A stretch of 64,000 nucleotides of DNA from NCBI GenBank assembly GCA_025998955.1, contig AP024676.1, positions 1,240,001-1,304,000 on the forward strand, written 5' to 3'. The position numbers were made by a program, and so were the translations under genes. Positions 1 through 7,875 of this stretch are shown piece by piece. The notes below the pieces were generated by a model. The model made no database searches. It saw only the letters and a list, made by a program, of their open reading frames with translations, and was not told where the DNA came from. This stretch comes from Candidatus Roseilinea sp. (GTDB lineage Bacteria; Chloroflexota; Anaerolineae; J036; Brachytrichaceae). Each line of letters opens with the position of its first letter. The stretch's first letter is position 1.

Positions 1-956
1 CTGACCAGCTCCAGTCCGTAGCCTGGGCCGACCAGCCGGGCGAGCAGTTCGCTCAACGGTTGGTCGGCGCCTTCCATGCCCGGCGGCACGATGCCTGAGG
101 CGATGATGGCCGCCTTCAGCAGGCCGAGATAATCACGCGCGAAGTCGAATACGTCGCGCAAGTGAGTGAGGTCGGCGGTCGCGCCCAGATCCACGCTGGT
201 CAGGCGCAGCACCGGCTCGTCAATCACGCGCAGGTAGGCCTCGACCGGCGGGCGCGGCGCCGCATCTCGCCCGCGCACGGCCAGGTCAATCGAGACGTTC
301 AGCACGCGCGCGCCCTCGGGGAAGTCCATGCCCAGGAAGAAGATGTCGCTCCATGCGCTGTGTGAAAGGTCCATCCGCACCGGCGTCCGTTCGCGTAGGA
401 TCACGCTGCTGGAGGCGCACGATGAAACGTTCAGCCCGTTCGCCGCTTCCTTCGCGTCTCCACGATCGAAGAGTTCTCTACGAATGCGCAAGGGCTGATC
501 GGCGGGATGGCCGATGCGGAACATCCACTGGTTGCCGCGCACGGTGCGCACGCTGCGGCGTACCTGATCGGCCAAGGTTTGAAAGGCGAGGCGGTGATAG
601 GTCTCTGCGAGGGCGCTGGAGAGCGCGTTGTTTGGCCCATTCTCCTGCCACGCGCGCTGAAACACGGCGATGGCTTCTTCGAACCGGCGGTTGAGGAGAT
701 GCTCGTACCCCACGAATGGGATCAAGCCGCGATCTTGCATATCGGGCCTGGCCGGTAGGTGAAAGCGATGGATGGCATACAGGAAGAACAGCGCGCGCAC
801 GCGCTCGTAGAGGTTGTCGCTGCGCTTGCGGAACGCATCCAGCGCCGCACATTCCTCGATCAGCTCGCTCAAGCTGGCCTGCCGCGCGAATGCGTCCAGC
901 GAGCGATTGCGCACGCTGGGATCGCTGGCCGTGATGATCTCGATGAGATGTGTCAT
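1..956 (-). CDS. Conserved hypothetical protein, 3' part beyond the window
   Basis: An open frame of 318 codons runs from an ATG at 956 leftwards to the window edge with no stop, so the C-terminus is missing. The protein starts MTHLIEIITASDP and its first 150 residues look helical; a later stretch (RMDLSHSAWSDIFFLGMDFP, then RVIDEPVLRLTSVDLGA) looks like a conserved enzyme core, but I cannot assign it to a named family. It has no signal peptide or membrane segment. It lies just downstream of the sugar nucleotidyltransferase on the same strand, separated by a 57-bp heptamer-type repeat, so a link to nucleotide-sugar metabolism is possible but only inferred from position. Coding is supported by the unbroken frame and the high-GC codon pattern. 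Confidence 0.7.
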   Translation of the reverse strand, partial: MTHLIEIITASDPSVRNRSLDAFARQASLSELIEECAALDAFRKRSDNLYERVRALFFLYAIHRFHLPARPDMQDRGLIPFVGYEHLLNRRFEEAIAVFQRAWQENGPNNALSSALAETYHRLAFQTLADQVRRSVRTVRGNQWMFRIGHPADQPLRIRRELFDRGDAKEAANGLNVSSCASSSVILRERTPVRMDLSHSAWSDIFFLGMDFPEGARVLNVSIDLAVRGRDAAPRPPVEAYLRVIDEPVLRLTSVDLGATADLTHLRDVFDFARDYLGLLKAAIIASGIVPPGMEGADQPLSELLARLVGPGYGLELV

Positions 957-1013
957 CAAAAGAACCAAGAGTGAGGAATCAAGAATCAAAAGTCGTGAGT
1001 CGTGAGTCGTGAG
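957..1013. repeat. Intergenic 7-bp-period tandem repeat
   Basis: The whole gap between the two leftmost genes is a degenerate tandem repeat with a 7-base period; the best units are GTCGTGA three times in a row, preceded by looser units such as ATCAAGA and ATCAAAA. It begins at the start codon side of the left gene and ends at the stop of the nucleotidyltransferase. Four other gaps in the window have repeats of the same period but different sequence. Confidence 0.75.
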
Positions 1014-1856
1014 TCATCCTCTTGCCGCAAGTAACTCGACCAGTTGCGCCAATACCTCGGCGCGGTCTTTACCGGCGAGCGCGAGCGCGAGCTGCGCGTT
1101 GAGCAAACCGTAGCGCACACCGATGTCGTAGCGGCGGCCCAGCACTTCGTAGGCCAAGTAGCGTTCGCGATGTGCTAATGCAGCTAACGCGTCCGAGAGC
1201 GTGATCGCGTCCCCGCCGGCAGCAGCCTGCTCTGCCAACAGCTCCATCACTGTAGGTGTGAGCGCGTGGATGCCGAAGAAACACAGGTAGTAGCCGGCGC
1301 GCAGGCCGGGCACGAGCAGCGTTTGTTCCGCTTCGGTCGGTGTCGGCTTCTCCAGCACGCAATCCACCTGGTACAGCCGCTGTTGGTTGGGGAGTCGTTT
1401 GCCGCCTACTGCGCCGTAGTTTGGCAGCAGCGACTCGCGCGTGGCTTGTACTGCCGATACGCTGCAGGCGTGTGCCTCGGCCATGCGCACCACCTGCTGG
1501 GCGCAGGTGCTCCCATCACCGTCGTCGCTCAAATGCAGGTGATCGCCGACCAGGTGGAGGAAGGGCTCGTGACCGGTGAACGCTCGCGCGCACAGCACGG
1601 CGTGGCCATAGCCGCGTGGCTCATGCTGCTCGACGAATGACAGCCGGCGCGCATGTGCGCCGGCTGCGGCAGCATACGCCTCTGCATCGCCGGGATGCAC
1701 GACGACGCAGATGTCATGGATGCCTGCGGTGAGCACTTCCTCGACGATGATTTGCAGTGCAGACTTCTGGGCGCCGTCGCGATCTATTAGCGTTTGCAGC
1801 GGAAGGCCGCGCTGGTTCCGCCCGGCAGCAGTGATGACCGCTTTCGTGATCTTCAT
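1014..1856 (-). CDS. Sugar-phosphate nucleotidyltransferase (GalU/RmlA type)
   Basis: A 280-residue protein of the nucleotidyltransferase fold, which couples a sugar 1-phosphate and an NTP into an NDP-sugar in the cytoplasm. The N-terminus carries the nucleotide-binding signature in a modified form ([15 protein letters not shown], residues about 8-22, with NQRGLP where GalU proteins have GxGTRxxP), followed by [14 protein letters not shown], which matches the nucleotide-recognition strand of UTP-glucose-1-phosphate uridylyltransferases, and VGDHL for the metal-binding Asp. Length fits the family. UTP and glucose 1-phosphate are the likeliest substrates but cannot be fixed from sequence. The downstream gene on the same strand is an uncharacterised protein, possibly in the same transcript. 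Confidence 0.8.
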   Translation of the reverse strand: MKITKAVITAAGRNQRGLPLQTLIDRDGAQKSALQIIVEEVLTAGIHDICVVVHPGDAEAYAAAAGAHARRLSFVEQHEPRGYGHAVLCARAFTGHEPFLHLVGDHLHLSDDGDGSTCAQQVVRMAEAHACSVSAVQATRESLLPNYGAVGGKRLPNQQRLYQVDCVLEKPTPTEAEQTLLVPGLRAGYYLCFFGIHALTPTVMELLAEQAAAGGDAITLSDALAALAHRERYLAYEVLGRRYDIGVRYGLLNAQLALALAGKDRAEVLAQLVELLAARG

Positions 1857-1929
1857 AGTGCTCCAGCGAAATCGAGTTGCCCGCAGTGTACTTGACCGCC
1901 GCCGATTCGCTATACTGGCAGCTCATCGC

Positions 1930-2526
1930 ATGACGACGCCTCGACGACTGATCATCGGTATGAGCGGCGCAAGCGGCGCGATCCTGGGCATTCGCCTGCT
2001 GGAGGTGCTGCGCTCGATCGAGATTGAGACGCATCTCATCCTCAGCTCAGCCGCACGAATCACGATTGCCAGCGAGACGACATGGAGTGTGCAGGCGGTC
2101 GAACGCCTGGCGCGCGTCGTTCATCCGATCGGCGACATCGGCGCGAGTATCGCCAGTGGTTCCTTCAAGACCGACGGCATGATCATTGCGCCGTGTTCGG
2201 TGAAGACGATTTCAGCGATTGCCTATGGCATCACCGACGATCTGATCGCGCGGGCCGCGGATGTGTGCCTGAAGGAAGGCCGGCCGGTGATCGCCGTCTT
2301 TCGTGAGGCGCCGCTGCACGTCGGCCATCTGCGCGCGCTTACCCAGTTCGCCGAGATCGGCGGCGTGGTCTTTCCGCCGGTGCCGGCGTTCTATGCCGAC
2401 CTCCAGAGCGTGGACGACATGGTGACGCAGATCGTCGGGCGGGTGCTGGATCGCATCGGCATCGAGAACGATCTGGTGAAACGCTGGGAAGGGCTGCGCA
2501 CGCGCCACGATACACACCATCTATGA
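1930..2526 (+). CDS. ubiX: Flavin prenyltransferase UbiX
   Basis: A 198-residue protein of the UbiX/Pad1 flavoprotein family, which joins dimethylallyl phosphate to FMN to make the prenylated flavin cofactor of UbiD-type decarboxylases. It shows the N-terminal FMN site IIGMSGASGAILGIRLLE (residues about 7-24), the SFKTDGMIIAPCSVKTISAI segment of the active site, and EAPLHVGHLRALTQFAE near the phosphate site. The frame is open further upstream to 1711, but that extension is antisense to the nucleotidyltransferase gene; homology begins at ATG 1930. Its stop overlaps the next ATG by 4 bases, so the two are probably translated together. No ubiD partner is in the window. Confidence 0.93.
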   Translation: MTTPRRLIIGMSGASGAILGIRLLEVLRSIEIETHLILSSAARITIASETTWSVQAVERLARVVHPIGDIGASIASGSFKTDGMIIAPCSVKTISAIAYGITDDLIARAADVCLKEGRPVIAVFREAPLHVGHLRALTQFAEIGGVVFPPVPAFYADLQSVDDMVTQIVGRVLDRIGIENDLVKRWEGLRTRHDTHHL

Positions 2527-3011
2527 CGCACGAAGCACTTGTGAACGATGCTGCGTTGAAGGACGAACTGCGGCGCTTTTTGGCGCAGCACAACGCGCTG
2601 ACCCTGGCCTACACGGACGAGGCCGGCATAGGTGCGTGTGGCCTGTGGTTCGCCGCGGATGACGATTTGACGTGCTACTTCCTCTCCTCGCCGGACACAC
2701 GGCATGGTCGCGCGCTGCGCAACGGTGGTTCGGTCGCGTTCACCGTCCACAAGGACGATCAGGACTGGCGCGCGATCCGTGGCGTGCAAGGGCGGGGGTG
2801 GTGTAGCCCCGTGCCTGCGTCAGATGCCGCCGGTCCGTGGCGCATATACCTGCAGCGCTTCCCGTTCGTCGCACAGCAGTTCTCAGACCTCGAAGCCGCG
2901 TTGAAGGCGGCGTGGCTGTGGCGCATCGTGCCGGCCTGGTTGCGGCTGATTGATAACACGCGCGGCTTCGGCCACAAGCGAGAGATAATGCTTGACTCTC
3001 GCGCAGGCTGA
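2523..3011 (+). CDS. PNPOx-like split-barrel flavoprotein
   Basis: A 162-residue protein resembling the pyridoxamine 5'-phosphate oxidase-like split barrel (the YhbP/UPF0306 kind of small FMN or heme binders). The segments HNALTLAYTDEAGIGACGLW, YFLSSPDTRHGRALRNG and VAFTVHKDDQDWRAIRGVQ follow the usual order of this fold. It starts within the ubiX stop (ATGA overlap). The last residues (DSRAG) and the stop codon lie inside a palindromic repeat-like element at 2998-3029, so the 3' end of the gene has probably been replaced or extended by that element. The substrate is unknown. Confidence 0.75.
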   Translation: MTHEALVNDAALKDELRRFLAQHNALTLAYTDEAGIGACGLWFAADDDLTCYFLSSPDTRHGRALRNGGSVAFTVHKDDQDWRAIRGVQGRGWCSPVPASDAAGPWRIYLQRFPFVAQQFSDLEAALKAAWLWRIVPAWLRLIDNTRGFGHKREIMLDSRAG

Positions 3012-3029
3012 GCCTGTCGAAGCCGCGAG
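2998..3029. repeat. Palindromic repeat-like element at a gene end
   Basis: A nested inverted repeat: outer arms CTCGCG/CGCGAG (2998-3003 and 3024-3029) and an inner arm CAGGCT/AGCCTG (3004-3009 and 3011-3016). The core GGCTGAGCCTGTCGAAGCC resembles a short dispersed element I recall from many unrelated bacterial genomes. It contains the stop codon of the PNPOx-like gene. Confidence 0.55.
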
Positions 3030-3048
3030 AAGTTCCGGAGAAAGTTGG

Positions 3049-3981
3049 ATGGCAACTGCGAAAGTTGATGGACTGGCCCCGTATGAGGCTGAAGATGTGG
3101 TCGCATCTCGCTCGTCCCGCGATGCGCTTGCACGCGCGGCGATGTATGTGGCGCTGGCGGCGGCGTGGATCGCCACGTGCGGCAGCCTCTATATGAGCGA
3201 GGTGTTGGGTTGGATTCCTTGTTTGTGGTGCTGGTATCAACGCATCGCCATGTATCCGCTGGCGGTGATCCTGGCGGCGGGTCTAGTCTTGCGCGACCGC
3301 AACTTGCCGAAGTATGCGCTGTGCCTGGCCGTCCCTGGCGCGCTGGCGTCGGTGTATCACATTCTGCTGCAGAAAGTGCCGGCCTTCGCGCGCTTCGAGT
3401 CCTGCGTGATCGGCGTGCCGTGCTCGGCCGATTACCTCAACCTGTTCGGGTTCATCACCATCCCCATGCTTGCGCTGGTGGCGTTCGTCATCGTCATCGT
3501 CGCGTGCGTCATCGCGCTCGGCGTGCGCGAGCCGGCCAGCGAGAACTACCTGGCGCAAGGGCCGCTGGCGGTGCTGCCGCCGGCGGCGTCGGTCGGCCTG
3601 ATCGTCGCGGCCATCGTGGCATTGTTCGTGCTCAGCGGCGCGATGACCCGTAGCCGGCAGCCGGCTTCTTCGATCGTTTCCAGCGCGCCTGCAGCGGCGT
3701 TGCCGGCCGGCGCCTCGCGTGAGGCAGCAGCCGCCCGGTATGAGCAGGCGTGCGCCGGTTGCCACGGGCCGGCCAACGCCGGTATGCAACTCATCCGCGC
3801 GGAGTATCTGCGCACGCACAGCGATCTCGAAGTGATGGCGCTCATCCGCGCCGGCCGCAGCGCGACCGACCCCGACAACTTCAGCGGCAAGGCCATGCCG
3901 GCGAACGGCGGACAGATCGGCATCTCCGACGAAGAACTCGTTGCGCTTGTGCGCTACCTGCGTGAGGTGAGGGGCAACTAG
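3049..3981 (+). CDS. DsbB-like thiol oxidoreductase fused to cytochrome c
   Basis: A 310-residue membrane protein. Residues about 28-160 are a four-helix DsbB-type disulfide-bond formation domain with the quinone-side pair in CLWCWYQR (Cys58, Cys61) and the second pair in ESCVIGVPCSADYLN (Cys119, Cys125). A fifth membrane segment (about 178-198) is followed by a Pro/Ala linker and a c-type cytochrome domain with the haem motif CAGCH (235-239) and a candidate axial Met at 283. DsbB normally passes electrons from DsbA to quinone; the attached haem domain suggests electrons can leave through a cytochrome c. I chose ATG 3049 because GGAG lies 8 bases upstream; the longer frame from 2992 would be antisense to repeat sequence. 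Confidence 0.85.
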   Translation: MATAKVDGLAPYEAEDVVASRSSRDALARAAMYVALAAAWIATCGSLYMSEVLGWIPCLWCWYQRIAMYPLAVILAAGLVLRDRNLPKYALCLAVPGALASVYHILLQKVPAFARFESCVIGVPCSADYLNLFGFITIPMLALVAFVIVIVACVIALGVREPASENYLAQGPLAVLPPAASVGLIVAAIVALFVLSGAMTRSRQPASSIVSSAPAAALPAGASREAAAARYEQACAGCHGPANAGMQLIRAEYLRTHSDLEVMALIRAGRSATDPDNFSGKAMPANGGQIGISDEELVALVRYLREVRGN

Positions 3982-4001
3982 TCAACTACCAACCCGGCAA
4001 C

Positions 4002-4787
4002 CTACGCCGACGCGCCGCTATAGCGCTTGACACCGGCCCGCCACAGCTGCGACGAGAGGAAGAATGCCAGCGCGCCGGCGCCCAGCGCCAGCACGATCTG
4101 CCACGCGGGAAGGTCGCCGCGTAGCGCCTGCAACGGCACGGTCGTGGCGATGGCGATCGGGATGACGAAGGTCACGATCACACGCAGCCAGATCGGATAG
4201 ACCGTGGCCGGGAAGCGACCGGTGTCGGCCAGCGCCGAGAGCAGGGTGACGTTGTTGTCGAATTTGGTGAACCAAAACGTCAGCGCGATCAGCACGATCC
4301 ACAAGCTGTAGATCACCATGCCGCCGGACGCGGTGAGCGCCAGGAAGACGGCGACGTTGAGCGGCGAAGGCCGGCTTTCGGAGATCAGTAAGCCGACCGT
4401 GATCGTCGCCAGCGCCAGCCCGACGTTCCATAGGTTCCAAATGGCCACCCGCGAGAAGCTGACCATGAACTGGCTGTTGGCCGGCTGCAGCAACGTGTAG
4501 TCCAGCGTGCCCTCGCGAATGCCGCGGTTGAACTTCTCGGTGTTTGGGAAGACGACCGCCTGCATGAATGCGTTGAGCAGGCGCCACATGCCCGAGAGCG
4601 CCAGTAGGTCGCCGAAGGTCCAGCCGGCGATAGTGGTCGTGTTCGAGAAGATGATCGCCAGGCCGGTCAACTCCCAGGCCAGCCACATCAGGCTGACCAG
4701 CATGTTCGCAACCGTATCGGCGCGATAGGCCAGCTCTTGCTGTATGTTGATCTTGAACAGCGCTGCTAGGACGCGAGCAGTGTGCAT
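4002..4787 (-). CDS. ABC-2 type permease (COG3694-like)
   Basis: A 261-residue, six-helix inner-membrane protein of the ABC-2 export permease group, usually encoded with a second permease and one ATPase. The N-terminus ALFKINIQQELAYRADTVAN and the segment REGTLDYTLLQPANSQFMVS match the paired-permease family (COG3694 and COG4587). It follows the other permease on the same strand with an 18-bp gap, so the two are one operon and likely form a heterodimer. The cargo (lipid, sugar polymer or drug) cannot be told from sequence. Confidence 0.85.
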   Translation of the reverse strand: MHTARVLAALFKINIQQELAYRADTVANMLVSLMWLAWELTGLAIIFSNTTTIAGWTFGDLLALSGMWRLLNAFMQAVVFPNTEKFNRGIREGTLDYTLLQPANSQFMVSFSRVAIWNLWNVGLALATITVGLLISESRPSPLNVAVFLALTASGGMVIYSLWIVLIALTFWFTKFDNNVTLLSALADTGRFPATVYPIWLRVIVTFVIPIAIATTVPLQALRGDLPAWQIVLALGAGALAFFLSSQLWRAGVKRYSGASA

Positions 4788-4805
4788 GGGGTCACCTCCA
4801 GGTTT

Positions 4806-5600
4806 TCATGCGCCGACGGCGGAGTATTGCTTGAGCGCCTGGCGCCACAACAGCGTAAATGCCCCGTAGAGCGCGCCGATCCAGACGACCTGTAACCCAA
4901 AGTTGAGCGCGATTTGATCCGCCGGCAGCCGATTCAGAATGAGCAAAACCGGGAATGACAGCCCGAGTTGGTAGGGCAGGATCTGGGCGATGGTTTGCAC
5001 CCAGGTCGGCATGAGCGCCAACGGCACGAATGCGCCGTTCAGCAGCATCGCGATCGCCTCGTCGAGCTGCCAGAGGGACCACACGCGGGTCGTCCAGAAG
5101 GCGACGAGCGTGATGATGCTCTCGATGAGGAAGCGAATCAGGAAGCCCATCGCCAGCGCCGGGAGGGCGATCAGCAGGCTGAGCGGGGTGATCGTCAGCG
5201 CCGGCCGGAAGAGCAGCACCAGCACGACCCAGATCGGCACGAAGGCGATCAGCGTCAGCGCCTTGAACGCGATGTTGTTCATCAGCGTGTTCGTCAGGAT
5301 CGGGTGCACGGGTTGCATCAGCTCGTTGGAGATCGTCCCCTCCTGAATCTTGAAGGCCAGCACGTGGATCGTGATGGACGAGGTAATGATGTCCACCGGC
5401 AACAGGGTCAAGTAGTACGCGGCGAAGTCGCCTGCCGTCAGCCCGTTGACGCTTCCCTCGGCGTTGGCGATGGCCGTCCACACGGCCAGATACACCACCG
5501 GCGACACCAGCCAGTAGGCCAGATACATGAGCAAGTTGGCGCGGTATTGCCACTGCTCGGCCCAGTTTACTTGCCAAAAACGTTTGTAGATCTCTAACAT
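4806..5600 (-). CDS. ABC-2 type permease (COG4587-like)
   Basis: A 264-residue, six-helix permease, partner of the gene at 4002-4787. The start MLEIYKRFWQVNWAEQWQYR and the loop KIQEGTISNELMQPVHPILT are typical of the family. The frame is open far upstream, but residues before ATG 5600 would be antisense to wecB, so 5600 is used. The 82-bp gap to wecB, transcribed away from it, must hold promoters for both directions; I see no clear -35/-10 pair there. The ATPase that should drive this pair lies beyond wecB at 6840-7832. Confidence 0.87.
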   Translation of the reverse strand: MLEIYKRFWQVNWAEQWQYRANLLMYLAYWLVSPVVYLAVWTAIANAEGSVNGLTAGDFAAYYLTLLPVDIITSSITIHVLAFKIQEGTISNELMQPVHPILTNTLMNNIAFKALTLIAFVPIWVVLVLLFRPALTITPLSLLIALPALAMGFLIRFLIESIITLVAFWTTRVWSLWQLDEAIAMLLNGAFVPLALMPTWVQTIAQILPYQLGLSFPVLLILNRLPADQIALNFGLQVVWIGALYGAFTLLWRQALKQYSAVGA

Positions 5601-5682
5601 GGCGCGTCCCTTTGCAGCGTAGAACGGCGTCCGCGCTGCTGCATTCAGGAATCCTGCTCTATCATTCGAGTCACACTCACCG

Positions 5683-6813
5683 ATGTTGAAAGTCATGACT
5701 GTGTTGGGCACGCGGCCCGAAGCAATCAAGCTGGCGCCGGTGATCCACGCGCTGCAGCGTCGCTCCGACCGGGTTCGCCCGTTCGTGTGCGCCACCGGCC
5801 AGCACCGCGAGATGCTGGACGCGGCGCTCCGGTCGTTCGGCATTCGCCCAGACTTCGACCTGCAGCTCATGCAGCCGGACCAAAGCCTGGCCGACCTGAC
5901 CGCGCGCGTTTTGACCGCGCTGGACGGCGTGTTTCGCGAGGTCGAGCCGGACTGGGTGTTGGTGCAGGGCGACACCACGACGGTGATGGCGGCCAGCTTG
6001 GCTGCGTTTTACCGCCGCATTCGCATCGGCCACGTCGAAGCCGGTCTGCGCAGCGGCGATTTGGCGCGCCCGTTCCCTGAGGAGGCAAATCGGCGCATTG
6101 CCGACCTGTTGGCCGACTTGCACTTCGCGCCCACGCCGGCGGCGCGAGACCATCTGCTGCGCGAGGGTGTGAGCGCCGAGCGGATCATCGTCACCGGCAA
6201 CACGGTGATTGACGCTCTGCTCGCCACCGCCGAGCGCATCAACCCACGGGCGCTGATCGAGCGCATCGGCGACCTCGACGTGCGCGATGGCTTCTTCGAC
6301 CGACGGATGATCTTGGTGACCTCGCATCGGCGTGAAAACTTCGGCGCGCCCTTCGCAGCCATCTGCCGGGCGCTGCGCGCCATTGCCGAGCGCTACCCCG
6401 ACGTGCAGATCGTGTATCCCGTCCATTTCAACCCCAACGTCGCCGGGCCGGCGCGCGCCTTGCTCGGCGACGTGCCCAACATCGCGCTGATCCGGCCGGT
6501 AGACTACGAGACCATGATCGCACTGATGCAACAGGCCTATCTTATCCTCACCGACTCCGGCGGCATCCAGGAGGAGGCGCCCAGCCTGCACAAGCCGGTG
6601 TTGATCTTGCGTGAGGTGACCGAGCGGCCGGAGGTTGTGGCGCTGGGCGCGGCGCGCCTGGTCGGCAGTGACTATGACCAGATCGTTGGCGAAACGTCGC
6701 GGCTGCTCGAGGACGCCGAAGCCTACCGGCGCATGGCCTCGGTCGAGAACCCCTACGGCGATGGGCGGGCCGGTGAGCGCATCGTCGCGGCGATCCTGGC
6801 GCGCGCGGGCTGA
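5683..6813 (+). CDS. wecB: UDP-N-acetylglucosamine 2-epimerase (non-hydrolysing)
   Basis: A 376-residue cytoplasmic enzyme that interconverts UDP-GlcNAc and UDP-ManNAc, feeding cell-surface polysaccharides. All family landmarks are present in order: GTRPEAIKLAPV (9-20), VQGDTTTVMA, HVEAGLRSGDLARPFPEEAN with the catalytic Asp/Glu region, TGNTVIDALL, TSHRRENFG, and the UDP-binding SGGIQEEAPSL followed by REVTERPE. Length matches the family. It lies in opposite orientation between the ATPase and permease genes of one ABC-2 exporter, which hints that the exporter handles a surface glycan, though this is inference from position only. Confidence 0.95.
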   Translation: MLKVMTVLGTRPEAIKLAPVIHALQRRSDRVRPFVCATGQHREMLDAALRSFGIRPDFDLQLMQPDQSLADLTARVLTALDGVFREVEPDWVLVQGDTTTVMAASLAAFYRRIRIGHVEAGLRSGDLARPFPEEANRRIADLLADLHFAPTPAARDHLLREGVSAERIIVTGNTVIDALLATAERINPRALIERIGDLDVRDGFFDRRMILVTSHRRENFGAPFAAICRALRAIAERYPDVQIVYPVHFNPNVAGPARALLGDVPNIALIRPVDYETMIALMQQAYLILTDSGGIQEEAPSLHKPVLILREVTERPEVVALGAARLVGSDYDQIVGETSRLLEDAEAYRRMASVENPYGDGRAGERIVAAILARAG

Positions 6814-6839
6814 AGATGAATCGAATGTCGGCTGCACGG

Positions 6840-7832
6840 CTACGCCTCCTGGAACGCGCGCTCGATCACATCCTCGATAGGGGGGTCTTCGATGGTGAGG
6901 TCTTGCACCGGTTGTTCGGCCAGCAAGCGCGCTGTAACGCCGGGCGCTTCGTCGGCCTTCACCTTGAGCAACACCTTGCCGTCCTGCTCGGCAGGCATCG
7001 TCGTGCCATAGGCGCTCAGGTCGCAGGCGACGCAATCCTTGAGCACGACACCGATCAGCTTATAGGGCGCGATTCGCCGGGAGAGGTCGCCTAGTCCGCC
7101 GTCGTATTTCAATCGCCCGTGGTGAATGATGATGATGCGCTCGCACAGCGCCGTGACGTCGGCCATGTAATGGCTGGTAAGGATGATCGTCGCGCCGCTG
7201 CGCCGGTTGTATTCCCGCAGGAACGACCGGATGCGTGACTGCGCACCCAGATCGAGGCCGATGGTCGGCTCGTCCAAGAAAAGCACTTGAGGCCGGTGGA
7301 GCAAGGCTGCGGCTAGCTCACACTTCATGCGCTCGCCGAGCGACAAATTGCGCACCGGCTTGCGCGTGATCGGGCCGAGTTCCAGAAGCTCGTCCAGCTC
7401 GCTCAAGGTGCGCTTGTAGTCCGCGTCGCTGATGCGATAGATCGCCTTGTTCAACAGGAACGAATCGGCAGCAGGGATGTCCCATGCCAAGCGGTTGCGC
7501 TGGCCCATGACCAGCGTGATGGCGTGCAGGTAGTCGTTGCTGCGCTGCCATGGCGTATAGCCGAGCACGGTCGCGCGGCCGCTGGTTGGGTGCAGCAACC
7601 CCGAGAGCATCTTCAGCGTGGTGGTCTTGCCGGCGCCGTTCGGGCCCAGAAAGCCGACGATCTCGCCGCGCGCGATCCTGAAGCTGACGTCCTGTACGGC
7701 TTTCACGTCGCGGTAGGTGCGCCTGAAGAAGCCGCGCACCGCCGCTGCAAAGCCACCCTCACGAACCGGCACCCGATAGGTCTTGCTCAGGTTTTCGACG
7801 ACAATGGGGACGCTTTCGGTGCTGGCGGTCAT
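6840..7832 (-). CDS. ABC-2 exporter ATP-binding protein
   Basis: A 330-residue ABC ATPase. Walker A is GPNGAGKT (63-70), the Q-loop is VMGQRNRL, the signature is LSLGERMKCELAAALLHRP and Walker B is VLFLDEPTIGLDLGAQ, then the H-loop in LTSHYMADV. A C-terminal extension of about 90 residues (TRKPVRN onwards, ending IEDVIERAFQEA) is typical of ATPases paired with COG3694/COG4587 permeases. The frame is open upstream to 8135, but that part is antisense to the pantothenate kinase gene; ATG 7832 fits the domain start. It probably works with the permeases at 4002-5600. Confidence 0.92.
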   Translation of the reverse strand: MTASTESVPIVVENLSKTYRVPVREGGFAAAVRGFFRRTYRDVKAVQDVSFRIARGEIVGFLGPNGAGKTTTLKMLSGLLHPTSGRATVLGYTPWQRSNDYLHAITLVMGQRNRLAWDIPAADSFLLNKAIYRISDADYKRTLSELDELLELGPITRKPVRNLSLGERMKCELAAALLHRPQVLFLDEPTIGLDLGAQSRIRSFLREYNRRSGATIILTSHYMADVTALCERIIIIHHGRLKYDGGLGDLSRRIAPYKLIGVVLKDCVACDLSAYGTTMPAEQDGKVLLKVKADEAPGVTARLLAEQPVQDLTIEDPPIEDVIERAFQEA

Positions 7833-7875
7833 AGGCTGGCTCGAACGACATTGTAGCACGCATGTTCTACACGCT

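Noticed and set aside
5677-7035. 452-codon antisense open frame
   Set aside because: Shadow of wecB, whose full set of motifs is on the plus strand.
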